A stretch of 15,844 bases of DNA, from assembly GCA_003008705.1 (NCBI GenBank), contig PDUO01000125.1:10407-26250 (forward strand). Reading direction: 5' to 3'. Under the pieces are notes generated by a model. The model did not search any database and was not told where the DNA came from. It worked only from the letters and a program-made list of their open reading frames with translations. The position numbers were made by a program, and so were the translations under genes. Within the stretch, counting starts at the first letter, position 1; each line of letters starts with the position of its first letter. This DNA comes from Pezicula radicicola. Its lineage: Eukaryota; Ascomycota; Leotiomycetes; Helotiales; Dermateaceae. Of this stretch, positions 8,236-15,844 are shown one piece after another.

Positions 8236-9464
8236 AATGAGTTGACTGTATAAGAAGAATAGTCTCACTAGGTTTCGCGTCCAGGTTCATCAGTTCAGGT
8301 TGAATTACGATTATCTGATAGTAATTACTACCATTTATTTGGATGACATTCCAGCTCTCTTCCCTAGTGACTTGGATTACATATGGGACAGACCATAGGC
8401 AACGAAAACCCAATCGTCACGCAGTCACATAAGCCAATGTATGTAACGTTTAATTAGTGATAGGGTAGTTCTACGATCTAAGGTGTGGAGAGTGTGGGGA
8501 GGAGAATGAGAAATATGTCCTATCAGAGCATTGAATAGTAGGTAAAATAGTAGGGAAGACTAGGTAAGACTATCGTCTTCGTAACGGCGAGCCGGGCATA
8601 TATTTCCGCTATTACGAAGCCAACTTCCGTTGGTGCGAAAAGAGAAACGAAGATTGAAAGGATTAGGCTTCTGTTATGTCATATTATGCAACTCAGTTCG
8701 ACTAAGTTCGTGCCATGACTGCCATGAATCCAACGATAAAACTATACTTTCTAGATCTAGATTTCTCGTCTAGTAATAGAGAATGCAAATCTATTTGTTT
8801 TGACGGTCGAACTCTCTGTGAGAGATGCCCGTGTGAAGGATGTGGGCTCTGGTTGTTGAAACTTGCTTCTGGATTTTACCTCCTAGCGTAAATCACTGGT
8901 TTCGAGGGCTAATTGAGAAAAAGCAGCCCGTTGCATGCACGTGACTATGTATTATACAGCTGAGGTGATCGAATTGGGTGTAGTGATCACACACAGAGTA
9001 GAAGAAAGGCAACAGGCGCAAAGACTAATGTATTTTAATGTCCAAAGAAGTATAAGTAGACTCGTGTCTTGAGGGAAGGAGAGTTCTTATGAGCTCTCCC
9101 ACGGTAGGTACATAAATCTGAGCTAGTGTTTATATATATATGATTGCTATTGGAAGCTGGAACTGGAAATGATCTTCTCCGCACACGTGATATCCGCTTA
9201 GGTACCCCGCAGATGGAGCTTTTTTGAAGCTAAGGCATAATACAAAGTCAACGTCGTCTGGTATACGAGAGTCAACGTTTCAACATCAACAAAGCCCTTC
9301 GACAAGCTGTGGGCTGTAGCAGGAAGTCGACTCACTCTTTACGGACCACTAGCGTCTGCTAAGACCCAATCTTGCTGACCTTACCTTTTCTCTGTACGTA
9401 GAGACCAGAAGAAAACAACCTGAATCAATAAGGGGGGCTCAGAGGGCTGTGCGCCGTATTAAAC
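8236..9464. other. Intergenic region between P450 and regulator
   Basis: 1.2 kb with no supportable gene on either strand. It holds the P450 3' flank and the regulator promoter. Visible items are CACGTG-type E-boxes at about 8938 and 9183, a TATA-like run tttatatatatatg near 9128-9141, and an 8-bp inverted repeat cttcgtaa/ttacgaag (8577-8584 and 8612-8619) around a 27-nt loop. None is more than suggestive. Confidence 0.5.
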
Positions 9465-12318
9465 ATGGCCGGTGCAACCCCTGAACAGGGCGGCGAAACG
9501 CAACCTGGAAGGACTCGTGTGAAGGCCGCATGTGAACGATGTCGCCGCCAAAAACTGCGGGTCAGTCTCTCATATCTCTATCTTTTAATGAACCAAGAAA
9601 CGACAATCCCGGCTCACTCTCTCTTAGTGTGATCAAGAGCGTCCGTGTGCATTGTGCTTACGCTCAAATGCCCAGTGTATTGCCGAATCTTGCAACCCTG
9701 GAGGGTAAGCTTGACTTCAACGCCTAAACTTGGTGCTGTCTCAGCACTTTTCGCGTGCAACTCTTTAGACTACACATTACCCTAAACTGATTTGTTATAC
9801 CACAGGATAAAATCTACAGGCGTACCACTATCTAAAGATGGAAGAGGTCGCCCGCCGCCTGCAGCGACGAACACGAACCAAGGTTTGTCTGCCAGCCACG
9901 CCATCCGATAACTAGTCACTTGTCATTCTGACTAGATAATAGCAGGAACAAAGAAACGGAAGCATTCGTCAAGTGTTAACAGTATTAATAATCTTCCTCA
10001 GTTTCGAAACGACACCCGAGAAACATCTACGGTACAATTGACTCAAGAGGTAAGCTTTTCAGGCACAGTTTGATGACAGACAGACAGTTACAGTTATGAG
10101 AACGAAAGATTCTGATCAAAAGATGTTACATTCTAGATTCTGAGAGACTCTGCATTTGAACCTGCGATATTAGAGAACCAGACATTTGCACTGCCAGGAG
10201 GCTCTAACCCAGACACTCATTTTTCACCATCGACCGAGCAAGATCCCGCGATTAGAGATCTAATCGGTATAGACTTCCCCGAAAAAAAGACTGCCGATTT
10301 TCTGGTTGAGTCCTACTTTACTTCTGTCCACTGGTTTATGATGGTTCTTCATGAACCAACTTTCAGAGCTAACTACGAGGAAATGATTATTTCTGGAAAA
10401 GCACCTCGCAGCCATCTACGGAAGGTCGCACTTACACTTGTCGTGCTTGCCATAGGTGCACAATATGCAACGAATGCTGCTCTCAACGCGAGTGGGCTTC
10501 AGGTTGACCTCGACTCTTTGCAATCGGTGCTCCTGGCCAAAGTACAAGAGAACATGATCACGATTCTTGATGATGGGGAGCTTGAGTGTGTACAGATATG
10601 CATCTTGCTGAGCTCATTCTACCTTTACCATGGCAAACCTAATCTTGGATTCATCATACTCGGAACTGGAGCCCGTTGTGCTCAGGCAATAAACCTTCAT
10701 CGAGAGGAGACATGGCGAAAATCCACAGCGACTGTAAGAGAGCAGCGTAAGCGAGTGTGGTGGGCCCTTTACGTCTTTGACCGGTCCGTAAATTTCTTCG
10801 TTTATTAGCTGCACTATTTTGACTGATTCTTCCAGATTTGCTTCGATAATCTTCGGCAGACCTTGCTGTCTCAAGGATTCTGAGTCCGGTGTAAGTATGG
10901 TACAGAATATGGGGGACGCAACTTCAACACATCCGTTTCTAAACTCAATGGAAACACTCGAGGACGGTACAGTGGACTGTGTGACGATTTTCTCGTATCA
11001 GAGACACAAGTTCATGCTCTATAAAATCGCCTCGCCTATCATTGGAGACCTCTACTTCCACCAGAGCTCTACCCTCCCGGAAATGTCCAAGAAAATCAAG
11101 AGGATACATGAGCAGCTAGTGAGATGGTTCGCCGAGCTCCCTCCCGAATTGTTACTGAGTGAACGAGACCAAAAGATTGATCGCGCAAAGTCACCAATCG
11201 AAACCATTTTCGAATTGCAAGCTCTCGCTCTCCAGCTAGCTTATGACAACATCCAGATCCTATTACATAGACCATTTCTATCGTACAATGGCCAGGGCCA
11301 TCGCCCATTCTTTGGATCAAATATCCCCTCACACATACAACGCGCTTCTCCAGGTCTAGACGAAATCCCTAGCGATACCTCTACACCGGCAAGCGCTCAA
11401 GATTACTTCTCTACCAGTAAACTACAGTGCTGGGAGTCAGCTCTTCGTACATCCCAGTTATACAATTACAAGGATTGCCTACTGGCAGCGACGGACACCC
11501 ACGCTGTCTCGTACATCGGCATTCACCTATTCACAGCTGGCATAATACTTAGTATTGTTGCACTCTCCAAACCACTTTCTTCCCAGGCACAAGAAGCCAA
11601 GCAAGCAGTCGGTTACATCCTACACATGCTCAAGTGCCTTGAAGACCGAATACTGCTCTCCAGACAAAGCGGGAAGATCTTGGAAGAGCTTGTGAGACAG
11701 ATTCTCTTGAAAGAGATGGGAGCAATTATGCCGCACAGTACGAGCGTGGCGCGGCTATTCCCACGATCGAGCGGCCGTACGATGGACTCGTCGAGGATTA
11801 TGGTCAGGACGTCTCCAATGTCTGAACATGATGTACTAGGACACCTAACACAAAGTCAAGATCATCGCCAAAAGCGCATTTTGGACCCCGCTTCTGGGGA
11901 TGAACTGTATCTAATGGGAGGCAGAGACACTACTGATGCTAGTGGACTATATTTCCAGGACCCTATGCTTTTTGGTCATGTAGCCCTTGAGAATACTGAT
12001 TTCCAGGAGGGAATTACCAATGTGCAGCAATGTAAGATATTCATCAACTCTACATCGTTCCACGACTCTTACCAAGAAGCCCTCTTGATGCCTTCTTTCA
12101 TAATCTCTCCCCACACCTTTTGTTCGCTTTTGAACACATCTGACAAACCTGCAGTTATGTTTAGTCAATCCGAAACGGTGAATACCGGATATACAGATCA
12201 CAACGGAGCCCTCAACCACATGGGCCATTCAGCATTAATCGGTGAGAACTACACAGTCGGAAATATAAGTGGGGGATTCCCTGGTCAGGCCTGGCTTTGG
12301 GAGCCGCCTTACACATAA
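9465..12318 (+). CDS. Zn2Cys6 fungal-specific transcription factor
   Basis: Six exons (9465-9560, 9628-9704, 9806-9882, 9946-10049, 10137-10783, 10836-12318) join in frame to 827 residues. Exon 1 ends within the zinc cluster and exon 2 completes it: CERCRRQKLR|CDQERPCALCLRSNAQC with Cys23, 26, 33, 39, 42 and 49 (C-X2-C-X6-C-X5-C-X2-C-X6-C). An intron at this point in the finger is common in the family. A basic KKRKH in exon 4 may add to nuclear import. The fungal_trans (middle homology) domain starts near residue 165 and includes SYFTSVHWFMMVLHEPTFR and the hallmark WWALYVFDRFASIIFGRP (326-343), which is formed only by the 10784-10835 splice. The acceptor of intron 3 could be 9942 instead of 9945, changing one residue. 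The small exons 3 and 4 rest on frame and splice sites, so they are less certain than the rest. It probably regulates the neighbouring P450, SDR and SnoaL-like genes (inference from position). Confidence 0.93.
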
Positions 12319-13230
12319 TTAAAGTATCCTATCCTCTCCAATTCATGGTTGAGATGACACGTATATATCATGACAGTAGAGCTTCTCGAAAGTCGAAATA
12401 TCAGCGGGCTGATGTCTGAGAGTTTGGATCCATATGTACTCATCAAATCTGACACAACCTCTATTAGAGGGGGTTAGAGCCATTGATGGGTGTTTCTGTG
12501 GTTACTGTGGCAGGCAGCGTCACCGTTGTAGATTGCGTATAAATGTATCATATATAACACAGGTTGTCTCATAAGCTTGTGCTGGTGCGGTTGTTCTGAG
12601 TGCGTCGGAACTAGGGCTGTCTATGAAGTGCACGCATATATAAAGTGAATAAGTTAGACAAATGACCCACCTCCTTGAAAATCGCCTGCTTTGTCTGCCA
12701 CCGGAACGGCATTCTTCTATTGCTTGCCAACTCGTTTCGGCTAGGAGTGGCTGTTCTAGCCCGAAATTTTGCACCAATCTTTTTAGTAGCGATCATCCTG
12801 GAGTCCTCTACTGCATCCACCGGATAGCTGATGTCGGATTCAAGTTCCGAAAAGCGACGTCTACGGATAATCGTTCCGATGGGACCTAGAACTGCCCTCT
12901 GTAAGTAAGTTAACTGCTAGTCATCTGCCACAGATTTTGATTTCGAACTAGAAGAACCAATAGGCGCAGTAGGAGGATAGTATTATGGAATGTTGTAAAT
13001 GTAGGATCAGAGAATTGAGAGTCAAAAATTACTTGCATGTTTTTGATTGTCGGTGATGACGACTACGGTTGAACGGACTCTCGTAGCACTTGAGCCGTTT
13101 TCGAGGGCAGTGTTTGACTCTCGGCTACTGTAACGTAAGTTATGGCATAAAAAGGCGTATACCGTAATCAAAGGCTTGATATTGGATAAAAGCAGTATTC
13201 AATAGCATATTTCGGATGTCATCATCCCGG
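12319..13230. other. Gene-poor region downstream of the regulator
   Basis: No gene can be firmly called. On the minus strand 12611-12916 is open for 101 codons and contains the basic run TIIRRRRFSELESD, but it has no recognised domain and no convincing start. The opposing 75-codon plus-strand frame at 12662-12889 is its mirror. A TATA-like atatataaagtg lies at about 12637. Confidence 0.4.
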
Positions 13231-13688
13231 AGGTATATAAAACAACGAGGACCTCAAATCATCTCATCTATCATCTATAGATCTTGAAGTACGTGAAATT
13301 GTCTTCCGACGCTCCTTCACACTCGATAAGTATTGAGTTTGTAGGATAGTCCTCATATTGTTATCTTCTACTAACAACTCATCAGGTTGTGGGGAAAGTA
13401 TATTAAATGGCCTTATTCAATAAAGGTGGAAGGTGTCACTATTCCATAACTCGGAACAGGGGTCAACAATCTGGTATGGACATATTTGTGATTCACTGTG
13501 AGTATAAGCCACAGCCACTTATCACGTAGATTAAGATACTAGCTATTTATAGCAATACAAACCAGTGAATACAGTATTCGAAGAATCAAAATCATAAAAG
13601 TCTTCTTGAACAAGCATCTTAGTTGTGAAGTGTCTAATTTGTCGACACAAAATTTGTATGGGCCTCAATGTAACCCTCCGCCTACGTA
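13231..13688 (+). other. Candidate small spliced transcript
   Basis: A TATA box (ggtatataaaac, about 13232-13243) is followed 20-40 bp later by a CT-rich catctcatctatcatctatag start-site-like tract. Next comes an apparent intron 13289-13385 (donor gtacgt, perfect branch TACTAAC at 13369-13375, acceptor catcag; 97 nt). About 20 nt after it an ATG at 13407 opens a 40-codon frame starting MALFNKGGRCHYSITRNRG that ends at 13529. A second intron (gtgagt at 13498 to ttatag near 13551) would extend the frame to a stop at 13686-13688, for about 76 residues ending GPQCNPPPT. No homologue is recognised. It may be a small peptide gene, a non-coding RNA or a remnant, and it meets the 3' end of the minus-strand SDR tail to tail. 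Confidence 0.3.
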
Positions 13689-14625
13689 GCTGTATATCCA
13701 CCATCTACCGGCAGCATCACACCCGTTACCCATCCTGCATCTTTACTTGCAAGAAACACGAATGCCCCCGCAATATCTTCTGGCTCACCTAAACCTTTCA
13801 AGGGGTGCAGTGCTGCAAGACCAGCTCTGTCATTATCAGCGTTGAGCAGTGCTCCAATCATAGCTGTCTGCACAACTATCCCCAAGTTAGCACAAAAGAA
13901 GTAAAACCATCTATTATTTGAAGGACTAATTCGAAGTCGACAGAAATACTTACATCCTGGACACACTGCATTGCAATGGATGCGATCTGGAGCGTAGTCA
14001 AGGGCGACTTGCCGCGTCAGTTGTACAACGGCTCCTTTTGAAGCGCAGTAAGACGCTAGAAAGCAGGTGTTAGACGATGTTTCTCAGTATCAGGTCTAGG
14101 AGGAGAAGTACGTGTTACTAGAGTGGCCACTAGGCCACAGATACTTGCAGTGTTGACAATCCAACCCCTTGATCCTCCTCTCCCGCCCCCCGTGCCATCA
14201 CTTCTCGGCCTGATTTCCTGCTTCAACATCTGCCGGCAGGCATATTTGCATCCGAGGAACACGCTCCTGGTATTCACCAGCATTGACCTATCGAAAGTAG
14301 CCTCCGAAGTCTCGTGAATTCTAAGCTTCTTCTCATGACTCCCCTCAATTGCAATTCCAGCATTATTAACTATGATATCAAGTCGTCCAAACTCTTTCAC
14401 AACTGTATCAACCAGATTCTCGACGCTCTTTTCATCGGCCACATCCCCTCTGATAAATATTGCTTTGCCGCCCTTCTTTTGAATAAGATCGTGTGTAGAG
14501 CTTGCAGACTCATCATAAGCGTCTGGCTTCTTCTCCACGTAGGCCCTCTCTTTATTAAAGCTCTTTGGTATTTGACGAGGAGTGGGAACGAGGTCTATGC
14601 AAAGAACTGAAGCTCCTTCTTGGGC
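13682..14625 (-). CDS. SDR family oxidoreductase, N-terminally truncated
   Basis: Three exons on the minus strand, 14625-14112, 14055-13954 and 13875-13682, are joined across introns of 56 and 78 nt with CTAAC branch sites. The splices restore TLVTPSYCASKGAV and CPGFVQTAMI, typical of this SDR group. The remaining 269 residues start AQEGASVLCIDL, i.e. strand 2 with its terminal Asp (NAD(H) preference). They include GDVAD, NNAG, the catalytic Asn in MLVNTRS, Ser in NTASI and Tyr/Lys in YCASK, plus a C-terminus GWVTGVMLPVDGGYTAT. The first ~25 residues, including the essential TGxxxGxG motif, are absent. Upstream the frame meets a stop at 14644-14646 and the DNA turns AT-rich. A cag at 14630-14628 could be an acceptor for an exon further away, but none is visible. 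An ORF finder would start at GTG 14538, which is not a eukaryotic start. It was probably a dehydrogenase of the same pathway; now likely non-functional unless exon 1 lies outside. Confidence 0.85.
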
Positions 14626-15844
14626 CCTGTTTGGTACAACTTTTCATATACTATATACTCTATATCAGACGTCTACACGGACCTATATATAGAACTTGAG
14701 TGTTTAGCTACTACTCCTATATAAAAATACTATATATTATATCTAAAAATGTTCTATATAATATAGTATATTTACTAGTAAAAAGTATATAAAGTATATA
14801 GACCTTCTACCCTCTATCTATTAATAAAATTCTATTATATTCTTTATTATAATTATAAATATAATTATACTAGATGATTTTAAGATTAATAACTTTAAAC
14901 CTTAGTATCTATTAGAGTTAGACGATTATAACCTTAATAATAATAAGGTTACTATTATAGTTATTATTTTAGTAGCTTATAACTATAAGTAAAATTACTC
15001 TTTAAAGATCTCTTATTATACTTTACCTTTAGATAATTATAAATATATATAAGAGCTCCTCTAGAGTATCTATCTCTACTATTATATAAAAGTTCTATAT
15101 ATACTAATAGAGATATTTAAAAAGCTTATTAAGGCCCTAGTCTAGTTAGAGCTCTAAGGGAATAAGTATATAATAATTAAAAAGAAACTTATAATATTTC
15201 TTTATATAATAGATTAAGGAGTTTTAAATTATAATATATAAGAGAGATTTTAATATTTAAAAAAGATAATTTTTAAATAAGTTTATATTTATTATTATTA
15301 GTCTTTAATACTAATTATCTATTATAAATACTTTTATAATATTCTCTAATATTTATTTATTTTATATTATAATATTATTTACTTATTTTAAATTATTAAT
15401 CCTCTTCTTAGTTAATTTATAAATAATCTAAAATTTATTTATTTTAATAATTATTTTAAAGTTCTTAATAGTATTTATATTATTATCTATATATTAAAAT
15501 TAAAAGAGATACTATATATAAACTAAAAGAGATATAAATTATAAAATATTCTTAAAGTTTATAACTTTAAATTTAAGTTTAATTATATATTCCTAGATTA
15601 AAAGAACTTTATAAATAACTATATAGTATTAAAAGATTCTATTAATAAAGATTAATTTAATATTCTAAATAGATTTTATTATTTTATAAATATTAAATAC
15701 TCTAATATCTAATAACTTTTAGTTTTATAATATAAGACTTAATATTATTATTTTTATATTCTTTTTAAATATTTAATAATTATTTAAATTAAACTTATAT
15801 ATAAGTTTATAATAATTTATAACTTTATTTAATAAAATTAATTA
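14626..15844. repeat. AT-rich, RIP-degraded repeat block (right)
   Basis: From about 14640 the sequence is almost pure A/T with CpA/TpG depletion and no usable frame, running off the window end. The boundary itself, gggccctgtttggtacaac (14622-14640), resembles the terminal repeat of a cut-and-paste transposon (PIF/Harbinger or hAT ends often start GGGCC-TGTTTGG). The mate of this end is not in the window, so the element class is unproven. The block cuts into the SDR at 14625. Confidence 0.8.

Noticed and set aside
8577..8619. 8-bp inverted repeat as a possible MITE or hairpin regulator
   Set aside because: The stem is short, the loop is 27 nt and there is no target duplication, which is compatible with chance.
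11947..12228. Minus-strand frame of 93 codons
   Set aside because: It is antisense to the regulator's well-supported last exon.

Overview
The window looks like nuclear DNA of a filamentous ascomycete (Pezizomycotina). The evidence is short GT-AG introns of 44-101 nt with CTGAC/CTAAC/TACTAAC-type branch points, a Zn2Cys6 regulator with a fungal-specific transcription factor domain, a fungal membrane-bound P450, and AT-rich blocks almost empty of CpA/TpG, the footprint of repeat-induced point mutation (RIP). No species can be named from the sequence.

Layout: 1-~1195 is an AT-rich RIP-degraded repeat block. About 1195-4486 is normal-composition DNA carrying a SnoaL-like (NTF2-fold) gene on the minus strand (1817-2326) and, divergently, a classical short-chain dehydrogenase/reductase on the plus strand (3086-3904, one intron). 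4489-5838 is a dead, RIP-mutated Tc1/mariner transposon with terminal inverted repeats and an exact TA target duplication. 5841-14626 is normal DNA again: a seven-exon cytochrome P450 (6333-8235, 520 aa), a six-exon Zn2Cys6 transcription factor (9465-12318, 827 aa), a gene-poor stretch that may hold a small spliced transcript, and a three-exon SDR on the minus strand (13682-~14625) that has lost its N-terminal nucleotide-binding motif. From ~14626 to the end is another AT-rich RIP block.

Together the genes look like the tailoring part of a secondary-metabolite or catabolic cluster: an NTF2-fold cyclase/dehydratase-type enzyme, two SDRs, a CYP65-like P450 and a pathway-type regulator. No backbone enzyme (PKS, NRPS, terpene synthase) and no transporter is present here. 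Either the rest lies beyond the AT-rich blocks or this is a cluster remnant eroded by transposons. The two most informative local observations are the identifiable RIPped Tc1 element between the first SDR and the P450, and the decapitated second SDR at the edge of the right AT-rich block. A third, speculative point is a possible upstream exon that would give the first SDR a mitochondrial presequence.
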